NCBI RefSeq assembly: GCF_014174515.1
Contig: NZ_JACJUG010000024.1
Span: 1 to 64,000 of the forward strand
Length of the DNA stretch: 64,000 nt
Source: Mitsuaria sp. WAJ17
GTDB lineage: Bacteria > Pseudomonadota > Gammaproteobacteria > Burkholderiales > Burkholderiaceae_C
Direction: 5' to 3'
Shown: positions 8,730 through 17,009 of the stretch, in pieces
Layout: each line of letters starts with the position of its first letter
Position numbering within the stretch: the first letter of the stretch is position 1
Translations under genes and position numbers: made by a program
Notes under the pieces: generated by a model
What the model was told of the DNA's origin: nothing
The model's input: only the letters and a program-made list of their open reading frames with translations
Database searches by the model: none

Positions 8730-9299
8730 ATGAAGAAGACCCTCATTGCCTCCGCCTTGCTGGCCGCCAGCGCGTTCGCCCAGGCTGAGACCGCCAAGTA
8801 CCAGATCGAGCCGACCCACACTTTCGTGACCTACGAGATCCAGCACTTCGGCACCTCGACCAACCGCGGCCGCTTCGACAAGAAGGAAGGCATGGTGGAG
8901 ATCGACCGCGCCGCCAAGACCGGCAAGGTGCAGATCAGCTTCGACATCGCCTCGGTCAACACCGGCGTGGACGGCATGAACAAGCACCTGCAGAGCGATG
9001 AGTTCTTCAACAGCGCCAAGTGGCCCCAGGCCAGGTTCGTGGGCGACAAGTTCGGCTTCGACGGCGACAAGGTCACGACCGTCAGCGGCCAGCTGACGCT
9101 GAAGGACAAGACCGCCCCCGTCACTCTGACGGCCAAGCACTTCAACTGCTACCAGAACCCCATGCTCAAGCGCGAAGTCTGCGGCGGCGACTTCGAGGCC
9201 ACCATCGACCGCACGCAGTGGGGCATCGACTACGGCCTGGCCTGGGGCTTCCCCAAGGAAGTCAAGCTGATCATCCAGGTCGAAGCTGTCCGTCAGTAA
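8730..9299 (+). CDS. YceI-family periplasmic lipocalin-like protein, copy 2
   Basis: A protein of 189 residues, signal peptide MKKTLIASALLAASAFAQA, then the YceI fold: YQIEPTHTFVTYEIQHFG, a G-R-F-DKKEG turn, MNKHLQSDEFFNSAKWPQ and the C-terminal GGDFEATIDRTQWGIDYGL, all typical of the canonical YceI branch. AGGAA precedes the ATG. This is the last gene of the b561-yceI-yceI cluster and ends 193 bases before the convergent chemoreceptor gene. The expected role is periplasmic isoprenoid/quinone binding alongside the b561 protein. Confidence 0.92.
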   Translation: MKKTLIASALLAASAFAQAETAKYQIEPTHTFVTYEIQHFGTSTNRGRFDKKEGMVEIDRAAKTGKVQISFDIASVNTGVDGMNKHLQSDEFFNSAKWPQARFVGDKFGFDGDKVTTVSGQLTLKDKTAPVTLTAKHFNCYQNPMLKREVCGGDFEATIDRTQWGIDYGLAWGFPKEVKLIIQVEAVRQ

Positions 9300-9310
9300 G
9301 CACGGGCCGC

Positions 9311-9487
9311 GGCCTCGCGCGCAACCAGCGCCGCGAAACCGGGCGAAAGGCACCAGCCCACGGGCCAGCGCCGGGCCGCCCCAAGCCGGCCCACCTGGCC
9401 CTGCAGGCGGCTCGAGGCCGCATGCAGGGCAGTCCCCTCGGGGGACCGCCCGGCCTCGCGCGCGTCCAGCGCCGCGAAACCGGGCGA
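9311..9487. repeat. Pair of 36-bp direct repeats in the convergent yceI / chemoreceptor gap
   Basis: A 36-bp sequence beginning GGCCTCGCGCGC and ending CGCGAAACCGGGCGA occurs at 9311-9346 and 9452-9487, differing only at two adjacent bases (AA versus GT). The spacing is 141 bases and the repeats lie wholly between the two stop codons. Confidence 0.7.
9432..9446. terminator. Small hairpin between convergent genes, possible terminator
   Basis: GTCCCC-TCG-GGGGAC is a perfect 6-bp stem with a 3-base loop. It lies between converging genes, but there is no T-run on either side, so it may not terminate by itself. Confidence 0.3.
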
Positions 9488-9492
9488 GGGGC

Positions 9493-11343
9493 TCAAGTCT
9501 GGAATTGCGCAATCTGCCCCACCAGCTCGCCCGCCTGCTCGCGCAGCGCGGCGGCAGCGGCGCGAGACTGATCGACCAGCACCGCGTTCTGCTGGGTCAG
9601 CAGGTCCACACTCTGCACCGCCTGGGTCAGCTCGCCGATGTCCCGCCGCTGGTGCGAGGATTTGCCCTCGATCTGCGCGACCACGCCACAGACCTCGCGG
9701 GCGCTGGCCAGCATCTGCTGCATCATGCCGCCGGCCCCACGCGCCAGCTGGGTGCCCTGGCTCATGCGCTCGACCGAACTGCGGGTGAGCTGCTGGATCT
9801 CCGCCGCAGCCCCCGAGCAGCGCTGGGCCAGGGCCCGCACCTCGGCTGCGACGACCGAAAAGCCCCGGCCCTGCTCGCCCGCACGCGCCGCCTCCACCGC
9901 GGCATTGAGGGCCAGCAGATTGGTCTGAAAGGCAATGCCGCCGATCAGCTCGCTGATGCTGCCGATCTGGCCCGAGACCTGGTGCAGGGCCTGCATGTTG
10001 AGGATCACCTCCTGCACGGCTGCGTCGCCCCGGACGGCCACGGCACTGGCCGCGCGCGCCACCTCCGTCGCCTGCTCGGCCAAGCCGGCGGTGCCGCTGA
10101 CGGCCTCGGACAGCGTTTCCATCGAGGCGCTGGTCTGCTGCAGGCTGGACGAGGCCTGCTCGGTGCGTTCGCCCAGGTCCTCGTTACCCTGCGCGATGTC
10201 GCTGGCCGCTTCCTGGATGCGGACCGCCACCTGGCCCATGCCGTGCACCATCATCTGCAGGCGCTGACGCATGGCCTCGATGCCGGCCAGCAGCCGGGCC
10301 AGCTCCAACGGCCGGTCCTGCGGCACCTGCACGGAGAGGTCGCCCTGGGCGATGCGCTGGGCCACATGCACGGCCTCGCCCAGGCCCTGCAGCACGCTGC
10401 GCAGAGTCCAGACCATCAGCGCCACTGCTGCGCCCAGCAGCAACACGGTCAGCCCCAACTGCTCCCAGCGGGCCTCGCGCCGCTGCGCCTCCTGGCGCTG
10501 CAGCGTGGCCTGCACCTGGGCCAGCAGCTGCTGGCTCAGCGAGAGCTGCTGGCCGCGCGCGGCTTCCAACTGGCTCACCAGCTGATCCAGGGGGAAGGAC
10601 GGATCCGCCGCCGCCTGCTGCAGTGTGGCCAGCAGGGCCAGGCGCTGCTGGCGCAGGGCCTGGGCCAGCGCCGCGCCCTGGGGCAGGCGCAGCAGCAGGG
10701 TCTCCATGGCCTCGCCGTGCAGGGCATAGCGGGTCTGAGCCGCCGCCATCGCGGCCACGTCATCGACCAGGGCGGCCCGGCTGAGATCGCGCAGCTGGCT
10801 CAGCGCCTCGACGGCGCGCGGCGCCTCCAGTAGAGCGGCCAGGCTGCCGAAATGCACGGCCGGGTCTGGCTCCTGCCACAGACCGGACAGCAGATGGAGC
10901 CGGTCCACCTCGCGCTGCAGGGCCTGCTGCCAGCGGTCGAAGGCCTGCAGCCGCGCCTGGGGTGTGGCCGCGGCGGCGGCTAGGCCTTGCGCGCCCCATT
11001 CCTGCGCCAGGACCACGGCCGCTGGAGCCAGCTCGGCCAGGCCGGGCGCCGCGGCCAGATCGGCCTGCTGGCGCTGCAGGGCCTGGCGGAGCTTGTCGTC
11101 CGAGGCCTGGGCCACGCCGGAGTCCGGCGTGAGGGCCGCCTGCCGCTGCTGCTGGGCCAGTTCCATGACCGTCCACCAGCCTTTGCCCAGGCGCAGGGCC
11201 AGAGACTGCCGCTCGGCCCGCTCCAGCGCCTGAGCCGCCTCGCGCCCGCCCTGCACCAGGGGCAGGGCGCCCATTGCCAGGCACAGCAGGGCCGCCATCA
11301 ACAACCGGGTCCTCAGGCTTTGCCAGTACTTCATTTCGTTCAT
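9493..11343 (-). CDS. Methyl-accepting chemotaxis protein
   Basis: A protein of 616 residues: one N-terminal membrane helix ([20 protein letters not shown]), a ~270-residue Gln/Ala-rich helical periplasmic sensor of four-helix-bundle type, a second helix ([19 protein letters not shown]), a HAMP domain ([15 protein letters not shown]) and a cytoplasmic signalling domain. The signature hairpin ([20 protein letters not shown], then [17 protein letters not shown] near residue 488) contacts CheA/CheW. The C-terminus has no NWETF-type CheR tether. The ligand is unknown. An ATG at 11334 is an alternative start; neither has a clear ribosome site. It is convergent with the yceI cluster and divergent from the LytS-type kinase gene. 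Confidence 0.93.
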   Translation of the reverse strand: MNEMKYWQSLRTRLLMAALLCLAMGALPLVQGGREAAQALERAERQSLALRLGKGWWTVMELAQQQRQAALTPDSGVAQASDDKLRQALQRQQADLAAAPGLAELAPAAVVLAQEWGAQGLAAAAATPQARLQAFDRWQQALQREVDRLHLLSGLWQEPDPAVHFGSLAALLEAPRAVEALSQLRDLSRAALVDDVAAMAAAQTRYALHGEAMETLLLRLPQGAALAQALRQQRLALLATLQQAAADPSFPLDQLVSQLEAARGQQLSLSQQLLAQVQATLQRQEAQRREARWEQLGLTVLLLGAAVALMVWTLRSVLQGLGEAVHVAQRIAQGDLSVQVPQDRPLELARLLAGIEAMRQRLQMMVHGMGQVAVRIQEAASDIAQGNEDLGERTEQASSSLQQTSASMETLSEAVSGTAGLAEQATEVARAASAVAVRGDAAVQEVILNMQALHQVSGQIGSISELIGGIAFQTNLLALNAAVEAARAGEQGRGFSVVAAEVRALAQRCSGAAAEIQQLTRSSVERMSQGTQLARGAGGMMQQMLASAREVCGVVAQIEGKSSHQRRDIGELTQAVQSVDLLTQQNAVLVDQSRAAAAALREQAGELVGQIAQFQT

Positions 11344-11440
11344 CCCATCCGAAGAGAACCGCTCCCCTGGCGGTCCGTGCCGGCACGGTAGGCAGGGGCT
11401 GTGATGGCTCGATGACGGCGCTGCGGCAGGGGCCGGCTGG

Positions 11441-11456
11441 CGTGACCTGCGTCACG
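11441..11456. promoter_or_regulatory. CRP/FNR-superfamily-like palindrome between divergent genes
   Basis: CGTGACCTGCGTCACG is a perfect inverted repeat (6-bp arms, 4-base centre) containing GTGA-N6-TCAC, the core of CRP-type sites. It lies 98 bases before the chemoreceptor start and 160 bases before the LytS-type kinase start, in the 273-bp divergent gap, so it could serve either gene. Confidence 0.4.
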
Positions 11457-11616
11457 AAACAGCCGATCGCCCCCTGCGGCGCCCCGCACAGGACGGCCGC
11501 GCCCATCCGGATGGCGTGCAGATGGGGCCCTGGTCCGTGCAGCCTGTCGCCTGCGTCTGGGGCGGCCGGTGCGGCTTGCGTACAGTCCACCCCAACAGCA
11601 AAAGCAGGTCCATTCC

Positions 11617-13149
11617 ATGAACGCCCACCCCTCCCCCACCTGGTACGAGCACTGGCAGCGGTTTGCCCGGGCCAGCGTGCGTGGATTCCACGTCTATGCC
11701 AGCTGGCTGGTGAGCATCAGCTGGCGGCGTTTCATCCTGCTGTCCATCCTGCTGATCATTGGCGCCAACATCCTCAGCAACATGCCGCCCTTCACATGGC
11801 GCATCACCGAGCAATACGAGGGCGCGCCGCCCGTCAAGAGCAGCCCGCGTAGCAAGCACACGCCCAAGCCGCCCACCCCCAAGGTCATGCAGAAGGACGA
11901 GGAGTCCCTGGAGGAGTCCGCCCGCAAGATCGCCGAGAAGCTGAGCAAGGGCGAGGACGGCGTGCACCTAGACGTGGCTATCGACAAGCACGGCATCCGC
12001 ATCGAGCAGCGCCCCAAGCCGGCCGCCGGCGCCAGCGCTCCGGCCTCCGCCGACAAGGCGGTGGAAGAAGGCGTGCACATCAACCTGCCCAATCTGGTGG
12101 TGCGGGTGCCTGTGGACAAAGCGGACAAGGCCGTGAAGTCCAGCAAGCCCGCCAAGGTCGAAGTGAGCGAGGACGAGCTGCGCAGCCAGCTGGAGGAAGC
12201 GCTGAAGCAGTCCCATGAGTCGGCCCGTCAGCAGCTGGAGGAGGCCCGCGCCGCCCGCGAGGAGGCCGAGGACGCCCGCCGCAGGGTCCAGGAGGAGCTG
12301 GACAAGGCGCAGTCGGAGTTGGAGAAGATCCAGGAGGAGGCGAGCGCCGGCTGGCACTCCCGCGTGCGGGTGATCCACTGGGGCGAATTTCTGATCGACT
12401 TCTCGGTGCTCTTCGTGCTGGCATCGGCCCTGGTCAAGGCCACCTACAAGGGCCGCATCCAGGCCGAGGTCAAGGCCGCGCAGGCCACGGAGACGGCCGA
12501 GGCCGAGTCGCTCAAGCGCCAGGTCGTCGAGGCCCGCATGGCCGCCATGCAGGCCCAGGTGGAGCCGCACTTCCTCTTCAACACCTTGGCCTCCATCGAC
12601 CATCTGATCGAGACCGACCCGCCCCGTGCCTCGCAGATGCAGCGCAATCTGATCGCCCTGCTGCGTGCCTCCATGCCCACCATGCGCGAGGCCAATGCCG
12701 CCGGTGTGCGGGACCTGGGCCGCGAGCTGGCGGTGATCCGCCCCTACCTGGAGATCCTCAAGGTGCGCATGGAGGACCGGCTGCAGACCGAGATCGATGT
12801 GCCCGAAGGCCTGCTCTCCGCCGAGTTCCCGCCCATGATGATCCAGAGCCTGGTCGAGAACGCCATCAAGCACGGCCTGGAGCCCAAGGCCGAGGGCGGC
12901 AGCCTCAAGGTTCGCGCCGAGGTGCTGCACGGCAAGCTGGCCATCACCGTGGCCGACACCGGCCTGGGCTTCGGCCGCGCTGCCACCGCCGGCACCGGCG
13001 TGGGCCTGGCCAATATCCGCGAACGACTCTCCCTGCTGTATGGCGGCCGCGCCAGCGTGACCATTGCCGCCAACCAGCCTTCCGGCACCGTGGTGACCAT
13101 CACTGTGCCCTACCGCAGCCGCACTGACGAACAAGGAGCTTCCGCATGA
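11617..13149 (+). CDS. LytS/YehU-type sensor histidine kinase with a coiled-coil extracytoplasmic region
   Basis: A protein of 510 residues. A first membrane helix (about 38-56, FILLSILLIIGANILSNM) is followed by ~190 charged residues containing a long heptad-like coiled coil (about 175-245, Glu/Ala/Arg rich), then a second helix (about 257-275, IDFSVLFVLASALV). The cytoplasmic half is a His_kinase domain with acceptor His near 318 (QVEPHFLFNTLASIDHL), and an ATPase with LVENAIKHGLEP and GTGVGLANIRERL. The ATG at 11617 has AGG 9 bases upstream. It overlaps the next gene by 4 bases, and the LytTR regulator gene follows 74 bases after that, so the three form a probable signalling operon. The large charged loop between the helices is unusual for this family. 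Confidence 0.9.
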   Translation: MNAHPSPTWYEHWQRFARASVRGFHVYASWLVSISWRRFILLSILLIIGANILSNMPPFTWRITEQYEGAPPVKSSPRSKHTPKPPTPKVMQKDEESLEESARKIAEKLSKGEDGVHLDVAIDKHGIRIEQRPKPAAGASAPASADKAVEEGVHINLPNLVVRVPVDKADKAVKSSKPAKVEVSEDELRSQLEEALKQSHESARQQLEEARAAREEAEDARRRVQEELDKAQSELEKIQEEASAGWHSRVRVIHWGEFLIDFSVLFVLASALVKATYKGRIQAEVKAAQATETAEAESLKRQVVEARMAAMQAQVEPHFLFNTLASIDHLIETDPPRASQMQRNLIALLRASMPTMREANAAGVRDLGRELAVIRPYLEILKVRMEDRLQTEIDVPEGLLSAEFPPMMIQSLVENAIKHGLEPKAEGGSLKVRAEVLHGKLAITVADTGLGFGRAATAGTGVGLANIRERLSLLYGGRASVTIAANQPSGTVVTITVPYRSRTDEQGASA

Positions 13150-13547
13150 GAACCCTCTTCAAGGCCTTCTTCATCCTCGCCGTGGGCGTGGTGCTGCTGA
13201 GCGTCATCGGCGGATTCAGCCTGGCGCACCATGTCTTCTCGGAGCCCGGCCTGCACATCGTCGTCAACGGCGACGAATGGACCGACCCCGACGTGGGCGA
13301 CTTCATTGGCGTCATGATCGGCCTGGGCGTCACCGGGCTGGTCCTCTTCATCGTCCTGCCCCTGGTCCTGCTCTTCGCGGTCGGCTTGCCTTTGCTGATC
13401 GTGGGCGGCGTGATCGGCTTCCTGATGCTGCTCTTCTGTGGCGTGGGCGCGGTGGTGTTCTCGCCGGCTTTCCTGGTGATCCTGGTACTGTGGCTGCTGC
13501 TGAGGCGCCCCAAGGCCCGGGCGACGGCGCCGGCCCCCCGTCCCTGA
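13146..13547 (+). CDS. Small membrane protein between LytS-type kinase and LytTR regulator
   Basis: A protein of 133 residues, starting in an ATGA overlap with the kinase stop. It has an N-terminal hydrophobic helix (about 8-28), a short polar loop with Asp/Glu (HIVVNGDEWTDPDVGD), then three hydrophobic stretches (about 57-80, 84-104 and 100-122) with many Val, Leu, Gly and Phe, and a basic C-terminus. I recognise no family. Its position inside the two-component operon suggests an accessory or modulating subunit of the sensor, or the regulated membrane partner; this is inference from context. Confidence 0.8.
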   Translation: MRTLFKAFFILAVGVVLLSVIGGFSLAHHVFSEPGLHIVVNGDEWTDPDVGDFIGVMIGLGVTGLVLFIVLPLVLLFAVGLPLLIVGGVIGFLMLLFCGVGAVVFSPAFLVILVLWLLLRRPKARATAPAPRP

Positions 13548-13621
13548 ACGGCTTCCCCGGGGAGGCACCCCGGGTCAACCCGTAGCCCCGCTCGCCCCGC
13601 GCCGCGCTTAGCATCCCGCCC

Positions 13622-14467
13622 ATGAACGACACCACCCAAGACAGCGCCAACGGCCGCATCCGCGCCGTGCTGGCCGACGATGAACGCCTGATGCGGGAGC
13701 AGCTGCGCAGCCGGCTGATGGAAGTCTGGCCCGAGCTGGACATCGTGGCCGAGGCCAAGAACGGTCTTGAGGCCGTGGAGCTGTGCCGCGAGCACCGTCC
13801 GGACCTGGTTTTCCTGGACATCCGCATGCCAGGCCTGACCGGCGTGGACGCCGCCCGCCAGATCGTCCAGCTACCCGATGACGACAGCTGGCTGGTGCCC
13901 GAGATCGTCTTCATCACCGCCTACGACCAGTACGCCGTCGAGGCCTTCGAGCAGGGCGTGGCCGATTACGTGCTCAAGCCTGCCGAGCGCGAGCGCCTGG
14001 CCATCACCGTGGCGCGGGTCAAGAAGCGCCTGGCCCAGCGCGACGAGGCCGACGGCGACGACGCCCCGGCGCCGGCCGGCCAGCCCATGCAGCAGCTGCT
14101 GCACAAGCTCTCGGCCCAGCTCAACCCGGGCGGCGCGCCCAAGTACCTGCAATGGATCCAGGCCACCGTGGGCCAGACCATCCAGATGATCCCGGTCGAG
14201 GATGTGCTCTTCTTCATCTCCGACGAGAAGTACACCCGCGTGCAGACCGCCAGCATCGAGGCCCTGATCCGCAAGCCCATCAAGGAGCTGGTGGACGAGC
14301 TGGACCCGCAGCTGTTCTGGCAGATCCACCGCTCCACCCTGGTCAGTGTGAAGGCCATCGCCGGCATCAGCCGGGACTTCCGCGGCCGCCAGTTGGTGGC
14401 CGTCAAGGGCCTCAACGAGAAGCTCGAGGTGAGCCGCAGCTACACCCACCTCTTCAAGGGCATGTGA
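13622..14467 (+). CDS. LytTR-type response regulator
   Basis: A protein of 281 residues. The receiver (about 12-135) shows the acidic pair in VLADDERLM, acceptor Asp near 65 (LVFLDIRMPGLTG), the Thr in FITAYD and the Lys in VLKPAE. A linker leads to a LytTR DNA-binding domain (about 175-281): YLQWIQATVGQTIQ, DVLFFISDEKYTRV and FWQIHRSTLVSVKAI. These regulators bind direct repeats upstream of few targets, often their own operon or a neighbouring membrane gene. The gene follows the LytS-type kinase and small membrane protein. Its stop directly abuts the stop of the convergent lysoplasmalogenase gene. Confidence 0.95.
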   Translation: MNDTTQDSANGRIRAVLADDERLMREQLRSRLMEVWPELDIVAEAKNGLEAVELCREHRPDLVFLDIRMPGLTGVDAARQIVQLPDDDSWLVPEIVFITAYDQYAVEAFEQGVADYVLKPAERERLAITVARVKKRLAQRDEADGDDAPAPAGQPMQQLLHKLSAQLNPGGAPKYLQWIQATVGQTIQMIPVEDVLFFISDEKYTRVQTASIEALIRKPIKELVDELDPQLFWQIHRSTLVSVKAIAGISRDFRGRQLVAVKGLNEKLEVSRSYTHLFKGM

Positions 14468-15157
14468 TCAGGCTGGCGCCTCGTCCGGCGCCGCCGGGCG
14501 CAGGCTGGCCACGAAGCAGCACTGCGCCAGCCAGTAGGTGCTGAGGATCAGCAGCGTGGCATGGGGCAGTTGCCCCGCGAAGGCGAACTTGTTGATCGCG
14601 ATCATCGCGTCCGAGAACAGGAACAGCGTGCCGCCCCAGGCCGCGCGCCGAGCCAGGGCCTCGTCAGGCCCGCCCATGCTGCTGCGCCACCAGGCCCAGG
14701 CCTGCGAGGCCATGCTGGCCAGGCAGGCCACATAGACCAGCACCGGGATCCGCAGATCGCCCGGAATGCCCGGCCACAAGCGGTGCAGCACCGCGCCTGC
14801 CACCAGGGCATAGAGCGCGAACGGCCACCAGGGCTTCCCGAAGCGCGAGCGCTGGCAGTAGCCCACGATGTAGCAGAGGTGGGCGAGCAGGAAGCTCACC
14901 AGGCCCGGCAGGAAGCCCGCCTCGGGCCACAGCAGGGCCACATCGCCCCCCAGGGAGAACAGCAGGCCCCAGCGCAGCCAGCGGGCCGCCTTGGGGCTGT
15001 CCGCTCCGCGCGGCCAGGCCCACAGCAAGATGAGGATGGTGGTGAGCGGCTTGGCCGCGAAGCCCAGTTCAGGGCTCAAGCCCAGCCCGCCCAGGGAGGC
15101 GATGGCGATGCAGGCGGACACCAGGATGAGCAGAGGCAGCAGAAAGGGAGATCGCAT
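14468..15157 (-). CDS. YhhN-family lysoplasmalogenase-like membrane protein
   Basis: A protein of about 229 residues with seven to eight predicted membrane helices. YhhN/TMEM86 motifs are visible: AAKPLTTILILL, the acidic-residue helix LLFSLGGDVALLWPEAGF, FLLAHLCYIVGY and LFLFSDAMIAINKF. Characterised members hydrolyse the vinyl-ether bond of lysoplasmalogens; the two Asp-containing helices are the likely active site. The start is uncertain among ATGs at 15187, 15166 and 15157; the last gives the most compact membrane protein. It is convergent with the LytTR regulator gene with no spacer. The 263-bp region upstream, shared with the FadL-like gene, holds no gene. Confidence 0.88.
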   Translation of the reverse strand: MRSPFLLPLLILVSACIAIASLGGLGLSPELGFAAKPLTTILILLWAWPRGADSPKAARWLRWGLLFSLGGDVALLWPEAGFLPGLVSFLLAHLCYIVGYCQRSRFGKPWWPFALYALVAGAVLHRLWPGIPGDLRIPVLVYVACLASMASQAWAWWRSSMGGPDEALARRAAWGGTLFLFSDAMIAINKFAFAGQLPHATLLILSTYWLAQCCFVASLRPAAPDEAPA

Positions 15158-15420
15158 GGCCGGCATTCTGGCCGCGGCCCGTGCCATGCGGCGCCGGGGT
15201 TAGCCCGCAAGCGCCGCCGGGGGCAGCGGCAGCTGGCGCAGTCCCAGCACATTGTCGTACTGGAGACAAGTCTCTAATCCGCGCCGATTCGTCGGTCGCG
15301 AACGACAGCCCAGGCATTTTCCCTCGTCCCCTCGCAACAAAGCCTTCGCAGAATCGGTCTCCCATGTGATCCCGGACAGCGATCCGTCGCTCTCCCGCAC
15401 GAAGACAAGAGGAGACCTCC

Positions 15421-16932
15421 ATGCACCGCATCCCGCAGGCTGGCGCGCGCACGCACGCCGACCGCCCCCAACGCTCCGCCCCCCGCCTGCGCCTGCTGGC
15501 GCTCGCCGGCCTGGCCCTGTGCGCCAGCCAGGCCCTGGCCTCGGGCTACCGCTTCGGCACCCAGAGCGCCGCCGCCGAAGGCACGGCCAACTCCAACGGC
15601 GCGGAGGCCGCCGATGCCAGCACCATCTTCACCAACCCCGCAGGTCTGACCCGCCTGGGCAAGGGCTGGCATGTCAGTGGCGTGCTGGACTACGTGGACC
15701 CCAAGGTGAAGTTCACCGATGCCGGTTCCTACATCAGCCTGCCGGGCTCCGGCTTCCAGCCCAAGGCCACCTCGGTGGCCGGCGACGTGGTCGAGCCCAC
15801 CAAGGCCACCTTCGTGCCGCACCTCTACGGCGCCTACAAGGCCTCGGACGAGCTGGCCTACGGCCTGGGCATCTTCGTGCCCTCCGGCGCCAAGCTGGAC
15901 TACCGCCCCGACTGGGGCGGCCGCTACAACGTCAACTTCGTCGAGCTGAAGTCCCTGGCCTTCAACCCCAACGTGGCCTGGAAGCCTGCCAAGCAGTTCT
16001 CGGTGTCCGCCGGCCTGACGCTGGAGTACATGCACGGTGACATCAAGCGCGCCGTGCCCTATGGCAACGCCTATGCCGCCGGCCTGCTGTCCGCAGCCCA
16101 ACAGGCCGCCGCCGCGGGCGCGTCCGGCATCGCCGTGCAACTGCAGCAGCAGGCCGCCCAGGTCTATGCCAACCCCATGTTCGATGGCGGCGTGCACGTC
16201 AAGGGACATGACTGGGGTCTGGGCATGAACCTGGCCCTGCTGTGGGAGCTGGACGAGCAGACCCGCGTGGGCGTGGCCTGGCGCTCGGGCATCCGGCACA
16301 AGCTCAAGGGCAGCGCCGACTGGACCCAGCCGGCCACCCTGCCCGCCAACGTGCTGGCCGCCGCCACCGGCGCGCCCTATGACGGCAAAGGCAAGCTGGA
16401 CCACAACGACTCCGGCGCCAGCCTGGAGGTGAAGACGCCGGACTCCCTGTCCTTCCACATCTTTCACCAGCTCAACAAGCGCTGGGCCCTGATGGCCGAC
16501 ACCACCTGGCACCGCCAGTCCGCGCTGGAGGAGCTGCGCATCAAGTTCGACAGCACCACGCCGCCGTCCATCACGCCCGAGCACTGGAAGAACGTCTGGC
16601 GCGCCTCCTTCGGTGCCCAGTACCAGTTCAATGACCAGCTGACCCTGCGTGCCGGCGCCGCCCGTGACAAGTCACCCGTGCAGGGCCAGTACCGTGGCGC
16701 CGCGCTGCCGGACTCCGATCGCGACTGGCTGGCCTTCGGCCTGAACTGGAAGTTCAGCGCCCAGACCAGCATTGACCTGGCCCTGGGCCATGTGAAGCTG
16801 AAGGACGCCCCCATGTCCATCACCGACGACGCCGAAGGCGAGAAGCCCTGCAACTGCAGCAATGCCACCGTGCGCGGCAACTACCAGAGCAAGGCCACCA
16901 GCATCGGCCTGCAGCTGAACCACAGCTTCTGA
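15421..16932 (+). CDS. FadL/OmpP1/TodX-family outer-membrane transport protein
   Basis: A protein of 503 residues with a long N-terminal export signal (hydrophobic core LRLLALAGLALCASQALA, cleavage before SGYRFG). Mature protein begins with the FadL hatch signature SGYRFGTQSAAAEGTAN and the TIFTNPAGLTRLGKGW box (NPA motif). The rest alternates amphipathic beta strands and ends in Phe (LQLNHSF), as expected for assembly by the BAM machinery. FadL-type channels import long-chain fatty acids or other hydrophobic compounds. GAGGAG sits 6 bases before the ATG. It is followed 77 bases later by the PhoD-like phosphatase gene, so the two may be co-expressed. Confidence 0.93.
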   Translation: MHRIPQAGARTHADRPQRSAPRLRLLALAGLALCASQALASGYRFGTQSAAAEGTANSNGAEAADASTIFTNPAGLTRLGKGWHVSGVLDYVDPKVKFTDAGSYISLPGSGFQPKATSVAGDVVEPTKATFVPHLYGAYKASDELAYGLGIFVPSGAKLDYRPDWGGRYNVNFVELKSLAFNPNVAWKPAKQFSVSAGLTLEYMHGDIKRAVPYGNAYAAGLLSAAQQAAAAGASGIAVQLQQQAAQVYANPMFDGGVHVKGHDWGLGMNLALLWELDEQTRVGVAWRSGIRHKLKGSADWTQPATLPANVLAAATGAPYDGKGKLDHNDSGASLEVKTPDSLSFHIFHQLNKRWALMADTTWHRQSALEELRIKFDSTTPPSITPEHWKNVWRASFGAQYQFNDQLTLRAGAARDKSPVQGQYRGAALPDSDRDWLAFGLNWKFSAQTSIDLALGHVKLKDAPMSITDDAEGEKPCNCSNATVRGNYQSKATSIGLQLNHSF

Positions 16933-16950
16933 ACGCGCCCGACACCCGGA

Positions 16951-16964
16951 CAAGACCTGACCCC
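16951..16964 (-). repeat. Dispersed 16-bp motif, copy 2 (after the FadL-like gene)
   Basis: CAAGACCTGACCCC on the plus strand is the complement of the 14-base core GGGGTCAGGTCTTG. It lies between genes, 18 bases after the FadL-like stop. Confidence 0.6.
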
Positions 16965-17009
16965 GCGGGAGCCCTGCGGCTCCCGCCCTCATCCTGATTG
17001 GAGTCCCTC

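Noticed and set aside
7311-9512. 733-codon open frame on the minus strand opposite b561/yceI
   Set aside because: It spans three recognisable plus-strand genes and reads as Gly/Leu/Glu/His low-complexity; an antisense shadow.
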